A DNA stretch of 64,000 nucleotides from Papio anubis (GCF_008728515.1 NC_044981.1:131689937-131753936); one strand, 5' to 3'; shown: positions 10,939 to 23,324, counted from the first letter of the stretch. A program made the numbers and translations. Notes: generated by a model not told the origin, from the sequence alone.

Positions 10939-11253
10939 CAGGGGTCAGCAAACTTTTCTGTGAAGGGCCAGATTGTGAACATTTTAGGATTTTAGGGCCA
11001 TATGGTCTTTGTTGCAATGACTTAACTCTCCCTTGCAGTGCAAGAGCAACCATACAAAATATGTGAATGAATGAACATGGCCATGTTCCCATGAAACTTT
11101 ATAGACGGGCTTAAATTTGAATTTCACATAGCTTTCATGTAACACAAAATATTATTTTTTTGACATTCTAGAAACCACTTAAAATGTAAAAACCATTCTT
11201 ATCTTGCAAATCACACAAAAACAAGGCAGTGGGTTATCATCTGCCAATCCCTG
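10939..11253 (+). mobile_element. Complete hAT-type MITE (MER58-like)
   Basis: Begins CAGGGGTCAGCAAACTTTT and ends ATCTGCCAATCCCTG, imperfect inverted repeats of the hAT type. Internal text AAGGGCCAGATTGTGAACAT is typical. Flanks ATCTGGCG and ATCTAAGA could be a decayed 8-bp duplication. A partial relative lies at 7272-7415 on the other strand. Confidence 0.85.
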
Positions 11254-11955
11254 ATCTAAGAAAAAAAGAAAATATAGTTATAGATGAACAGAAAGGACAT
11301 GCAGGCAATATAATAAAATGTCAAAATAAATATAAAACTAAAAGGTAAATATTTAAAATATGTTAATGTCAAGAGTCTGAAAGATGATAAAGTGTTATGT
11401 GGGTTTCATTTCTGGATGGAGCAGATTTGGCTCTCCTTAGACGACTAATTTCAGCCATCAGTAGAGAAGGACTCCAAATGACTGCATGCTAAAAGATGAA
11501 AAATAAGAACTTGTCTTCAAATGTGTCACAGCGCTAAGCCTTATGTTGTCTGGAAGTTGAAGTTCTTCCCACACAACTCTCTGTACTTAGCTACTATTTT
11601 TGTTTTTTAAATAACTGACCTGAATTTCCAAACTATGTGTCACTTGGAGAAAGTATGGTAGACAAGGGAGAAACGGTATATTACAAGAAACCTTTTGATA
11701 AGCTCTCTTAATAAAATCAAACTTTAGCCATCAAGGTTTAGAATGGAGGTAGGGTGTTCAAGTGAAGACTGAAGACTGTGACTAGAGCTAGGAGTGGGGA
11801 CTGGAACTCATAGACCTGATTGGAGTCTCTAGAGGGTCCCCACATTGACCATCTCCTGTGCCTGGCCTCACATCCTTTTGCCTGTCTTTAGTCCAGTCAC
11901 ACCTGTTGCAAACAGCTTCATGTCTTATCACCCAAGAACAACTTTCCTCAGTATT
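11254..11955. other. Unassigned interval
   Basis: AT-rich, no coding or RNA signature seen. Confidence 0.4.
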
Positions 11956-12271
11956 TTTTTTTTTTTTTTTTTGAGACAGGGTCTCAATCTGTTGCCCAGG
12001 CTGGAGGGCAATGGTGCTCACTGCAATCTCAGCCTCCTGGGCTCAAGCAATCCTCCCACCTCAGCCTCCCGAGTAGCTAAGACTACAAGCGTGCACCACC
12101 ATCACATCCAGTTAGTTTAGTTTGTTTGTTTTTTGGTTTGTTTGTTTGTTTTGTAGAGACGGGGTCTCACTATGTTGCCCGGGTTGGTCTTGAACTCCTG
12201 GCCTCAAGTGATCCTCCCACCTCAACCTCCCAAAGTGTTGGGATTACAGGCATGAGCCATTGAGCTCGGTC
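11956..12271 (-). mobile_element. Alu (full-length)
   Basis: T-run 11956-11972, both monomers antisense, with (TTTG)n expansion in the linker (12120-12152). Confidence 0.95.
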
Positions 12272-12559
12272 CAGTTGTACTGTTTAACTCTCATGTTTTA
12301 TCCTGGGACTATCCTACCCTGGGATAGCATAGGGTGGGATGTCTGCAGAGACCTACCTGGCATTCAAGCGAGTGTGCACACTGGAAGTGTGAGGGAATCA
12401 ATGCCCCATGGACAGTCGCCTTGCCCAGTTGGGACAGGAGATGGTGAGTCGATCAACTGTTCCCCTTTTCCTTTCCTTAAGAGATAATTCTGAGGCTCCT
12501 TGGAAGGTCCTGGCAAGATAACATCATTTTATTGGCTTTTTTTTTTCCTTTGAGGGTCA
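12272..12559. other. Unassigned interval
   Basis: No feature recognised apart from a short T-run at 12539-12546. Confidence 0.35.
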
Positions 12560-13262
12560 GTTTAATATTCCAAGCTGTTTTTACTCATAACACTTTTGGC
12601 AGCAAATGTGTGGGTTGTGTCCATGCCAACAACCAGTTCTCTAACCTTCCAGAGACTAACTAGGTATCCTACAATTGAATTCAATTCCTATAGTAACTAA
12701 CTGGAGTCAAGTCAGATTCCACAGGCTCAGTCCCACAAGACTGACTGCCTTCATTTCAGATGCCAGTTGCAAGTATCTTGTTTCCATCAGTACTTCTGAC
12801 CAACTGACTAGTAATCATGCGTTCCTATAACCCCTTCCTCAGGTTTTATAATTTGCTAGAATGGCTCATAAAACTTGGGAAAAGACTTTATTTATTATCT
12901 CTGCTAATTACCAAAGGAGAGAAATGAACAGCTAGATAAGGAGATACACAGGGAGAGATCTTGAAGAGTCCTGAGCACAGGAACTTCTGTCCCCGTGGAA
13001 CTGGGGTGTGCCTCCCTCTCGCGTGTAGATGTGTTCTGCAATCCTGAAACTGTCTGAGTCATATTGTTCAGGGGTTTTATGGAGGTTCCATTATGTAGGC
13101 ATGATTGATTAAATTGTTGGCCATTGGTAATTGAACTCAATCTCCAGCCCTTCTCCCCTCCTCAGAGATCCAAGAATGGGGCTGAAAATTCCAACCCTTT
13201 AATCACATGGTTAGTTCCTCTGGCAACCAGCTCCCATCCTAAAGCTATCTAGGGGCCCAACA
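12560..13262. mobile_element. ERV LTR relic (ERVL-like, family uncertain)
   Basis: TAATTTGCTAGAATGGCTCA, TCTGTCCCCGTGGAACTGGG and CATGATTGATTAAATTGTTG form a string I recognise from a widespread old primate LTR, although I cannot name the family. No retroviral interior is adjacent. Confidence 0.45.
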
Positions 13263-13263
13263 A

Positions 13264-13537
13264 GGGCTGGGTGCAGTAGCTCACATCGGTAATCCTAGCA
13301 CTTTTTTAGGCCAAGGTGGGAGGATTGCTTCAGGCCAGGGATTCGGAGCCAGTCTGGACAGCAAAGCAAGAACCGTTCTCCACAAAAAAATTTAAAAATT
13401 AGCCAGGCATGGTGGCACACGCCTGTGGTCCCAGCTACTCAGGAGGCCAAGGCGGAAAGGTCATTTGAGCCCAGGAGGTGGAGGCTACAGTGAGCCGTGA
13501 TCACATCACTGCACTCCAGCCTGGGCTACAGAGTGAG

Positions 13538-13540
<3 letters not shown>
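13264..13540 (+). mobile_element. Old Alu (J-like)
   Basis: Both monomers, well diverged. Instead of a poly(A) tail it runs into the CT/CA microsatellite. Confidence 0.9.

Positions 13541-13606
<66 letters not shown>
13541..13606. repeat. (CT)18(CA)15 compound microsatellite
   Basis: Pure CT dinucleotides to 13576, then pure CA to 13606, replacing the Alu tail. Confidence 0.97.
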
Positions 13607-13610
<4 letters not shown>

Positions 13611-13683
13611 TCTGTGTCAGGAACTGGGGCCAAAACTAAGTATGTACTTCTTACTATGTCACAGGTATCCAGAGTGTCATAGT

Positions 13684-14045
13684 CTGCTCAGACTGCCATA
13701 ACAAAGGATCATAGGTGGCTTAAACAACAGAAATTTAAATTCTTGTTGTTATGGAGGCAGGAGTTGTAGATTAAGGTCCAATAGGGTTGGTTCCTAGTAA
13801 AGGTCTTCTTTCTGGCTTGTAGACAGCTGCATTGTTGCTGTGCCCTCACATGGCCTTTCCTTAGAGACACTGAGAAGAGAAGAAGTCCTCTGGTGTCTCT
13901 TCTAGTAAGGGCACTAATGTCATTGGCCAATTATAGGTTAGCCATGCTAATATTATATGTACAATACAGGCTGTAAAATAAGATTCCCTCTTAGTTCTCT
14001 GAGGGCCTCAGTGGTTTTACTTGCAGCTCTGATGATTGATACCAT
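13684..14045 (-). mobile_element. MaLR-type LTR fragment
   Basis: AGTCTGCTCAGACTGCCATA and GTGGCTTAAACAACAGAAAT are the antisense end of an older MaLR LTR. The right end fades without a clear boundary. Confidence 0.6.
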
Positions 14046-14056
14046 ATTTCCCCATG

Positions 14057-14215
14057 TCAGAGGTTCTAGATCCTGGCTGCACAACAGAATCAGCAGGGGA
14101 GGTTTGGCAAAATAACAAGGTCTGATCCCACATCCAAAGTCTGATATAGTTGTTCTGGTGCAGGGATTGAAGACTCAGCAGGTTTTCATTCTAACGCGCA
14201 GGCTCAGAATATAGG
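14057..14215 (+). mobile_element. MER5A-like hAT fossil
   Basis: CAGAGGTTCTAGATCCTGGC then AACAGAATCAGCAGGGGAGG follow the MER5A pattern. No transposase was ever present in this family. Confidence 0.65.
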
Positions 14216-14424
14216 TCACTGCCCTATGTGGGCCTATACAAACTGCTCACTGCTCACTGTGAGTTTTCCTACTTGACAAACAGTGACTTTTGAAAATGAC
14301 ATACTAAATACTCTTAACTAATTTGGGGCTGGATTTATCAAGAGGCCAGGCAACAGTTAATTGTAAAAGTTCTTCCAATCACTCAGGAGAAAGTAAATAT
14401 GATAACATTTAAAAACGAAACATT

Positions 14425-14945
14425 GTACACCAATGTTCAGTGAAGCATTTTGTACGGTAACCAGAAGGTGGGAGCAATCCAAACGTTCACTGATGGATGA
14501 AAGGACAACCAAAATGTAGTATACACATACAATAGAATATTGCTCAGCCTTAAAACAGAAGGAAATTCTGATACATCTACAGCATTCATCAACCTTGAAA
14601 CATTGTACTGGGTGAAATAAGCCAGACACAACAGGACAAATATTGTATGATTCCACTCCACTTATATAAGTTACTCGGAATAGGCAAATTCACAGAAACA
14701 GAAAGTAAATTAGAGGTTACCAGGAACTGGTGGGTAATAGAGAGTGGATGGAATAATGGACAGTTGGTGTTTAGTGAGTACAGAGTTTCTGTTAGGGATG
14801 ATAGAAACATAGCAGAAAGTATTACATTACTTTCAATGGCAAAATCCGCAATTACCTTGGCACCAACCTAATACTTAATGCCACTGAATTGTGCAGTTAT
14901 AATGTTAAATTTTATTTTATGTATATTTTACCACAATAAAACAAA
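14425..14945 (+). mobile_element. Old L1 3' end with a MADE1 insertion
   Basis: The ORF2 end (AATAGAATATTGCTCAGCCT, then TGATTCCACTCCACTTATAT) and 3' UTR (GAGGTTACCAGGAACTGG) are of L1M type. It ends with CCACAATAAAAC. Confidence 0.8.
14822..14871 (+). mobile_element. Half MADE1 (Hsmar1-derived MITE)
   Basis: ATTACTTTCAATGGCAAAAT then CCGCAATTACCTTGGCACCA followed by ACCTAA is the right half of the 80-bp palindromic MADE1. The left half is absent, so the element is broken inside the L1. Confidence 0.85.
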
Positions 14946-16243
14946 ACCTCCTCTTTTCAGGTATGACAGTTCTGAATGAAGATTGAAGCTGTTGTGTAGT
15001 TCTGAGGGTTATCATACCACTGAGAGTAAAAGGTGAGTTGGCAACAGTGAAAGAGAAACCTCATTTAACAACTGTTTTTGGAATGTATCATCAGTCTGAA
15101 GTCACTATAAAACGATGTACTTGCAGGACATTTTTCAGTGTGATAAATATTTAAATATCAGTAAGTATGTTTAAGCCCCTTAAAAGAAAAAAATAGTGCT
15201 TTCTGTTTGGAATTTACTTTTCTAAATTTTTTGACATTGAAATTAATGTTTGAAAATAATAAAAGTAATGATGATCCGATCAACTTAATCTGGTATCATA
15301 ACTCCGGAGTTGTAGATGCAATAGTAGAGAGTGTGTATCCCTCAGCTTTAAAGATTATCGCCTAATGATTAACATCATGTTGGGACAGGTGCTGTAAAGG
15401 ATGGAGATTATCATGCTTTTGGAATTTCTGACTCACACTATAGTCTGCCATAAAGAGCAGCATAAAAAAGGATTTGTTCAGATGGAAGAAAATCACATAA
15501 TTAGTTCTTTTAGTGGCAGTAAGAAGTGCATGTTTTAAGATAATTCTAGGTCAAAAGGACTTCCTGTAGATTAACTGTTACCAGCTCCCTTTTTCCTGCC
15601 TGACTGTCAACTTAAGCAAAATTTTACTCCTTTCAAATTTGGATAATACCTCTCTTTCTTTGCTCGCTATTAACCTGATTAATCTGTTTCTTGTACCTCC
15701 ATTTCTCCCTTTCTGCCTCTCTCTCACATGAAGTCTTTTTCCGTGGTAACATATTCTCAGAAATTATAATGAATGTAATGAGAAAAAGAGTAACTCATCA
15801 TTTCAATGTTTTCTTTGCAAACAGCTTTTCAGTTACAACTCAACGGTATTAGACGATGGCATTTATGTAAACAGTTCTGACTCCTCTTACTCTTGGAGAT
15901 GTGGGGAAGCTCTTCTCCAGATGTTTACCAAACTCTCCTGCAGATGAGATTTTATGTTATAAAAAATTTCAGAGTCAAATGAATGAATAAAGAGACGAGA
16001 CAGAAGTTGTCTAACACATTCAAGTTTATAAAGACATTTACAGAATATCCTGGAGTCCTTTAGATCTCCTGTGATGAAATTCCCTTCCACATATGTCACA
16101 TAAAGACAACTTGCCTCAAAGTGAAGAGACTTTTGTGATCAAAACTCTGTCTTCATTCAGAAAGGAATTTCCTTATCCCTAAGTGCTTGGTTGAGGATCT
16201 CGTCTTACCCAATTTTTGTTCCTTGCCTACCAATAGCAGCCTC

Positions 16244-16247
<4 letters not shown>
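14946..16247. other. Unassigned interval
   Basis: 1.3 kb without an identifiable repeat or coding open frame. The sequence is AT-rich with a few CT-rich tracts (15650-15725). Nothing functional can be supported. Confidence 0.4.

Positions 16248-16285
<38 letters not shown>
16248..16285. repeat. (GT)19 microsatellite
   Basis: Uninterrupted GT dinucleotide tract. Confidence 0.98.
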
Positions 16286-16286
<1 letters not shown>

Positions 16287-16489
16287 TCAGAGACTGGCAT
16301 CTTGCTTTTCCTCCCTGCCTTCTAATTTGACTGAAGACTTCTAGGAGCTTCCCTTTCCTTCCCTGCTTCCTTAGGGAATCTTCAATAGCTAGGGGGCTAC
16401 ATTTTGAGAAGGTGTTTTCCTATGTGCTATAGTTGAACATCAGAATCAATTATCACCAAGAAGCAATGTTGTCCAGGAAAATGTGTCCT

Positions 16490-18008
16490 GTGGCATAAGC
16501 AAATGGAAAAACATTCCATCCTCATGGATAGGAAGAATCAATATTGTGAAAATGGCCATATTGTTCAAAGTAATTTATAGATTCAATGCTGTTCCCATCA
16601 AGCTATTTGATATTCTTCACAGAATTAGAAAAAACTACTTTAAATTTCATATGGAATCAAAGAAGATCCCATATAGCCAAGACAATCCTAAGGAAAAAGA
16701 AAAAAGCCAGAGGCATCACACTACCTGACTTCAAACTATACTACAAGGCTACAGTAACCAAAACAGCATGGTACTGGTACCAAAACAGACATATAGGCAA
16801 ATGGAACAGAACAGAGACCTCAGAAATAACACCACACATCTACAGCTATCTGATCTTCAACAAACCTGACAAAAACAAGCAATGGGAAAAGGATTTCCTA
16901 TTCAATAAATAGTGCTGGGAAAACTGGCTAGCCATATGCACAAAACTAAAACTGGACCCCTTCCTTACACCTTGTACAAAAATTAACTCAAGATGGATTA
17001 AATACTTAAATATAAAACCCAAAACCATAAAAACCCTAGATGAAAACCTAGACAATACCATTCAGGACATAGGCATGGGTAAAGACTTCATGACAAAAAT
17101 GCCAAAAGCAATTGCAACAAAAGCAAAAACTGACAAATAGGATATAGTTAAACTAAAGAACTTCTGCACAGCAAAAGAAACTATCATCAGAGAGAACAGG
17201 CAATCTATAAAAAGTGGGCAAAGGATATGACCAAACACTTTTTAAAAGAAGACATTTATGTGGCCAACAAACATAAGCTCAATATCACTGATCATTAGAG
17301 AAATGCAAATCAAAACCACAATGAGATACCATCTCATGCCAGTCAGAATGGCAAAGATTAAAAAGTCAAGAAACAATAGATGCTGGGAGGCTGTGGAGAA
17401 ATAGGAATGCTTTTACACTGTTGGGAATGTAAATTAGTCCAACCATTATGGAAAACAGTATGGTGATTCCTCAAGGATCTTGAACCAGAAATATGATGTG
17501 ACCCAGCAATCCCATTACTGGTTATATACTGAAAGAAATATAAATCATTCTACTATAAAGACATATGCACACACATGTTTATTGTAGCACTATTTACAAC
17601 AGCAAAGTCATGGAACCAACCCAAATGCCCATCAATGACAGACTGGATAAAGAAAATGTGGCACATATACACCATGGAATACTATGCAGCCATAAAAAAC
17701 GATGAGTCCATGTCCTTTGCAGGGACACGGATGAAGCTAGAAGCCATCATCCTTAGCAAACTAACACAGGAACAGAAAATCAAACACCGCATGTTCTCAC
17801 TTATAAGTGGTAGTTGAACAATGAGAACACATGGACACTGGGAGATGAATAACACACACCAGGGCCTGTTGGGGTTTGAGGGGTGAGGGAAGGGAACTAA
17901 GAGGACAGGTCAATAGGTGCAGCAAACCACCATGGCACAGGTATACCTATGTAAAAAAACCTGTATGTTTTGCACATGTATCTCACAGCTTAAAATTTAA
18001 AAAAAATA
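16490..18008 (+). pseudogene. Primate L1 3' half (L1PA/PB-like), 5'-truncated
   Basis: Contains the C-terminal half of L1 ORF2 (16500-17870), recognisable through GCATGGTACTGGTACCAAAA and ACACCATGGAATACTATGCA, then 3' UTR and an A-rich tail at 18000-18018. The reading frame is broken by stops (TAG at 17138) and by an internal deletion near 17200, where GAACAGGCAATCTATAAAAA jumps over about 100 bases present in other L1s. It lacks the endonuclease and RT core, so it is immobile. Confidence 0.92.
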
Positions 18009-18239
18009 ATAAAAAAGGAAATGTTAAGAAAAAAGAGTATGTGTCCCATAGGCATATGGATAAATACACAGTTGAGCTACATTGTGGTGCCCCAATCATT
18101 CATTTGTTGGTTTAACGTGTATGTATTTATTTATCAAATAACTGCTATATCCTATGCACTATTTTACAGATTAGGTATTAAAAAAATAAGAATCACTACT
18201 CTTGTAGGACTCTTATTCTAGTGGGGACAGTTAAAAAGG

Positions 18240-19290
18240 TAAACAACTAAACTATATAGAGTGATATATCCAAAAAACATCCAAGAAAAAATAATAAAGC
18301 AGAGAAGGCAGAGTAAGGAAGAATGGTTATGCAACATTAGATAGGGCAATGAGATAAGGCTTCTCTGAGGAGATAACATTTCAGTAAAGACCTGAAGGAG
18401 GCCAGGCATGGTGGCTCATGCCTGTAATCCCAGCACTTTGGGAGGTCGAAGCGGGAGGATCACTTGTGGTCAGGAGTTCAACACCAGCCTGGCCAACATG
18501 GTGGAACCCTGTGTCTACTAAAAATATATAAATTAGCTGGACATGGTGGTGGGCACCTGTAATCCCAGCTACTCGGGAGGCTGGGGCAGGAGAATCGCTT
18601 GAACCTGGGGCGCGGAGATTGCAATGAGCTGAGATCATGCCACTGCACTCTAGTCTGGGTGACAGAGTAAGATTCCATCTCAAAAACAAAACAAAACAAA
18701 CCTGAAGGAGAAGAAAGTCTTGCATAAAACCTAGGGAAGAACATTCCGGGCAGAGGATACAGCAAGTGGAAAGGATCTACCTGAGGTAGTTGTGAATGTG
18801 TGTTCCAGGAAGAGCAAGAAGACCAGTGAGGATAGAGTACAGTAAAAGAATGGGAGTGCATTAGGGAATGAGGACAGAGAAGTGCAGCTGGACAAACCCT
18901 ATGAAAAAATTGCAAAGACTTCGGTTCTGCTCTAAGTAACATGGAAAGCTATAAGGAATTTGAGCAGATAACTGACATGATCTGACTTCTATTTTATAGC
19001 TCATGCTGGATACAGTATTGAGAAAAGTCTGAAGGGGATATGGGTGAGAGTAGAAACATCTAAAGCAGTTAGGAGGTTATTGCAGTAATAGGTGAGAAAT
19101 GAGGGTTGTTTAGAACAAGATAAGAGCGGTACAGGTGATGAAAGGAAATATATCTGGAAATATTGTGAAGGTCAAGTTAATAAGCCAATGTCTGTGGACA
19201 CAATAAGGGATGAGCAAAAAAATAGTGTTGAGATGACTGGGTCTTATTGAAGTGTTGCAGTGTCAATCTCCAGTTGAAATCTATACTATC
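18240..19290. repeat. Ancient mammalian interspersed repeat, family unassigned, with Alu inside
   Basis: Text such as GGAAGAACATTCCGGGCAGA and TGACATGATCTGACTTCTAT, then AGTTAGGAGGTTATTGCAGT, is characteristic of a frequent old mammalian repeat. I recognise it as repetitive but cannot assign the family. Confidence 0.5.
18400..18703 (+). mobile_element. Alu with target duplication
   Basis: Flanked by CCTGAAGGAG at 18390-18399 and again just after the (AAAAC)n tail. Full dimer. Confidence 0.95.
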
Positions 19291-19294
19291 AATA

Positions 19295-19435
19295 ATGCTT
19301 ATAATTACAGATGAGAAAACAGAAGTTTAGAGTGGTTAGGTAATTCACCTACAATCACACAGGGTGGAGGAGGAGGAACCAAGGCTTAAACCCAGATATA
19401 TTTGATCGGAACCCATACTTTTAAACAGTACTACT
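19295..19435 (+). repeat. MIR SINE
   Basis: ACAGATGAGAAAACAGAAGT then ACAATCACACAGGG and a GGAACCAAGGCTTAAACCCA end follow the MIR core and flank. Confidence 0.8.
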
Positions 19436-19808
19436 TAATAACACACTTTTTAAAGAAAGCTTTTATTTTAAGTTAAGGGTTACATGTGCAAATTTTTTTA
19501 TATAGGAAAGTTGTGTCATGGGGATTTGTTGTATAGATTATGTCATCACCCAGGTATTAAGCCTAGTACCTATTAGTTATTTTTCCTGATCCTCTCTCTT
19601 CTCCCACATTCTACCCTCCAATAGGCCTCAGTGTGTGTTGGTTCCATCTACGTGCCCATGTATTCTCATCATTTAGCTTATAAGTGAGAACATGCAGTAT
19701 TTGGTTTTCTCTTCCTGTGTTAGTTTGCTAAGGATAATGGCCTCTAGCTCCATGCATATTTCTGCATATCATTCTTTTTATGGCTGCATAGTGTTCCATG
19801 GTGTATAT

Positions 19809-20154
19809 GTACCAAATTTTCTTTTTTTTTTTTTTTTTTTTTTTTCTTTTTTTTGAGAGGGAGTCTCGCTCTGTCGCCCAGGCTGGGATGCAGTGGCCAG
19901 ATCTCAGCTCACTGCAAACTCCGCCTCCCGGGTTTACGCCATTCTCCTGCCTCAGCCTCCCGAGTAGCTGGGACTACAGGCGCCCACCACCTCGCCCGGC
20001 TAGTTATTTTTTGTATTTTTTAGTTGAGATGGGGTTTCACCTTGTTAGCCAGGATGGTCTCGATCTCCTGACCTCGTGATCCGCCCGTCTCGGCCTCCCA
20101 AAGTGCTGGGATTACAGGCTTGAGCCACCGCGCCCGGCCGTACCAAATTTTCTT
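19809..20154. repeat. 15-bp target duplication around AluYRa-like element
   Basis: GTACCAAATTTTCTT occurs at 19809-19823 and, identically, at 20140-20154. Confidence 0.95.
19822..20139 (-). mobile_element. Young Alu of Old World monkey type (AluYRa-like)
   Basis: Nearly undiverged AluY with GGGTTTACGCCATTCTCC, CTGCAAACTCCGCCTCC, CACCTCGCCCGGCTAGTT and ACAGGCTTGAGCCACCGCGC. Human AluY has different bases at these places; the combination is what I know from macaque/baboon AluYR subfamilies. It has a long T-run and a perfect target duplication. Confidence 0.88.
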
Positions 20155-20630
20155 TATCCAGTCTACTATTGATGGGCATTTAGGTTGATTCTATGTCTTT
20201 GCTATTGTGAATAGTGCTGCAATGAACATATGCATGCATGTATGTTTATAATGATTTACATTTCTTTGAGTATATACTCAGTAATGGGATTGCTGGGTTG
20301 AATGACATTTCTGCTTTTAGGCCTTTGAGAAATCGCCACACTGTCTTCCACAATGGTTGAACTAATTTACACTTCTACCAACAGTGTATAAGCGTTCCTT
20401 ATTATCCACAACTTCACAAGTATCTGTTATTTTTTGGTGTTTTATCATAGCCATTCTGACTGGTGTGAGATGGTATCTCATTGTGGTTTTGATTTGCGTT
20501 TCTCTAATGATCAGTGATGTTGAGCTTTTTTTCATATGACTGTTGCCCTCATGTATGTCTTCTTTTGAAAAGTGTTCATGCCCTTTGCCCAGTTTTTAAT
20601 GGTTTTTTTTTTCTTGTGAATTTAAGTTTT

Positions 20631-20852
20631 GTTTTTATTTATTTATTTATTATTATTATACTTTAAGTTCTAGGGTACATGTGCATAATGTGCAGGTTTG
20701 TTACATATGTATACTTGTGCCATGTTGGTGTGCTGCACCCGTCAACTCGTCAGCACCCATCAACTCGTCATTTACATCAGGTATAACTCCCAGTGCAATC
20801 CCTCCCCCCTCCCCCCTCCCCATGATAGGCCCCGGTGTGTGATGTTCCCCTT
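20631..20852 (-). mobile_element. Short young L1 3' tail
   Basis: The (TTTA)n/(TTA)n tail followed by ACTTTAAGTTCTAGGGTACA and CATGTGCATAATGTGCAGG is a recent L1 3' UTR. The host L1 resumes at about 20853 (TTATGGATGCTAGACATTAG). CTCCCAGTGCAATCCCTCCC and CATGATAGGCCCCGGTGTG differ from human L1PA and match my memory of cercopithecid L1. A partial repeat of CACCCATCAACTCGTCA is present (20736-20769). Confidence 0.8.
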
Positions 20853-23009
20853 ATGGATGCTAGACATTAGACTTATGTCAGATGTGTAGTTTGCAAAATT
20901 TTTCTCCCATTCTTTAGGTTGTCTGTTCACTCTGTTGATAGTTTATTTTGTTGTGCATAAGTTATTTAGTTTAATTAGTTCCCATTTGTCAATTTTTGCT
21001 TTTGTTGCAATTGCTTTTGGCATCTTCATCATCAAATCTTTGCCTGTTCCTATGTCCACAATGGTATGGCCCAGATTGTCTTCCAGGGTTTTTAGTTTGG
21101 GGTTTAACATTTAAGTCTTTAATCCATCTTGTGTTAATTTTCATATATGGTGTAAGGAAGGGATCCAGTTTCACTCTTCTGTGTATGTCTGGCCAGTTAT
21201 CACAGTATCATTTATTGAATAGGGAATCCTTTCCTCATTGCATGTTTTTGTCAGGTTTATCAAAGATCAGCTAGTTGTAGGTGTGCAGCCTTAGTTCTGA
21301 GTTCTCTGTTCTGTTCCATTGGTCTATGTTTTTGTACAGTGTCATGCTGTTTTGATTACTGTAGACCTGTAGTACAGTTTGAAGCTGGATAGTGTGATGC
21401 CTCCAGCTTTGTTCTTTTTACTTAGGATTGCCTTGACTATTTGGGCTCTTTTTTGGTTCCAAATGAATTTTAAAATAGTTTTTTCTAGTTCTGTGAAAAA
21501 AAATGCCATTGATAGTTCAATATGAAAGCACTGAATCTATGAGTTGCTTTGGGCAGAATGGCCATTTTAATGATATTGATCCTTCCTATCCATGAGCATG
21601 GAATGTTTTTCCATTTGTTTGTGCCATCTCTGATTTCTTTGAGCAGTGTTTTGTAGTTCTTGTTGTAGAGATCTTTCACCTCTCTGGTTAGCTGTATTCC
21701 TAGGTATTTTATTTTGAGTGTGTGGCAATTGTGAATGGGATTTCATTCCTGATTTGACTCTCAGTTTGACTGTTGTTGGTATATAGGAGGGCTAGTAATT
21801 TTTGCACATTGATTTATTATCCTGAAATTTTGCTGAAGTTATCAGCTTAAGGAAATTTTGGACCAAGACTATGGGGTTTTCTGAATACAGGATCATGTCT
21901 GAAAACAGGAATAGTTTGACTTCCTCTCTTCCTATTTGGATGCTATTTATTTCTTTCTCTTGCCTGATTGTCTTGTGCTGGTTTTCAAGGAAAATGCTTC
22001 TAGCTTTTGCCCATTCAGTGTGATGTTGGCTGTGGGCACTTATTATTTTGAGGTACATCCTTTCAATACCTAGTTTATTGAGAGTCTTTAACATGAAATA
22101 GTGTTAAATTTTATCAAAAGCATTTTCTGCATCTATTGAGACAATTATGTGGGTTTTGTCTTTAGTTCTGTTTATGTGATGAATCATATTTATCAATTTG
22201 TGTATGTTGACCCAACCTTGCATCTCATGGATAAAGACTACTTTGTCATGGTGGAAAAACTTCTCGATGTGCTGCTGGATTCAGTTTGCCAGTATTTTGT
22301 CGAGAATTTTTGCATCAATGTTCATCAAGGATATTGGCCTGAAGTTTTCTTTTTTTGTTGTCTCTCCCAGGTTGGTATCAGGATAATACTGGCCTCACAG
22401 AATGAGTCTGGAAAGAATCCCTCCTTCTCAATTTTTTGGATTAGTTTAAGTAGGAATGGCATCAGCTCTTCTTTGTACATCTGGTAAAATTCAGTTGTGG
22501 ATCTGTCTGGTTTTGGGCATTTTTTGGTTGGTAGCTTATTTACTACTGACTCAATTTCAGAGCTCATTATTGGTGTGTTTGCAGATTCAATTTCATCCTT
22601 GTTCAGTCTTGGGAGGGTTTATGTGTCCAGAAATCTATCCATTTCTGCTAGATTTTCTGGTTTATGTGCTTAGAGGTGTTCCATAATATTCTCTGATGGT
22701 TATTTGTATGTCTGTGGGGTCAGTGGTAATATCCCCCTTGACATTTCTGGTTGTGTTTCTCTGAATCTTTTCTCTTTTCTTCTTTCTTAGTGTATCTAGT
22801 GGTCTATATTATTAATTTTTTCAAAAAACCAGTTCCTGGATTCATTGATCTTTTGAATAGTTTTGTGTGTCTCAATCTCCTTCAATTCAGCTCTCATTTT
22901 GATTATTTCTTCTCTTTTGCAAGCTTTGGGATTGGTTTGCTCTTGGTTCTCTATTTCTTTTAGTTGTGATGTTATAATAGGCTGCTAAATTGAGCTCTTT
23001 CTAACCTTT

Positions 23010-23324
23010 CTTTTGTTTGTTTGTTTGTTTGTTTGTTTGTTTTTGTGAGACAGGGTCTCACTCTGTCACCCAGGCTGGAATGCAGTGGTGCAATCTTGGC
23101 TCACTGTAACCTCTACCTCTTGAGTTCAAGCAATCCTCATGCCTCAGCCCCCCGAGTGACTGGGACTGCAGGTGTACCCCACCATGCCCAGCTAATTTTT
23201 GTATTTTTAGTAGAGATGGGTTTTTCCTTGTTGGCCAGGCTGGTCTCAAACTCCTGACCTCAGGTGATTCACTCACCTTGGCCTCCCAAAGTGCTGGGAT
23301 ACAGGTGTGAGGCACCATGCCCGG
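23010..23324 (-). mobile_element. Alu with (GTTT)n tail
   Basis: (TTTG)n tail 23010-23044, full antisense dimer. Host L1 sequence CTTTCTAAC repeats on both sides as target duplication. Confidence 0.95.

Noticed and set aside
13497..13682. Ser/Leu/Thr/His-repeat frame
   Set aside because: Translation of the CT/CA microsatellite.
18478..18942. 154-codon minus-strand frame
   Set aside because: Mostly Alu antisense translation, which gives recurrent 'protein-like' strings.
22149..22487. 112-codon plus-strand frame
   Set aside because: Antisense of L1 ORF2; the sense strand holds the RT-domain fragment.
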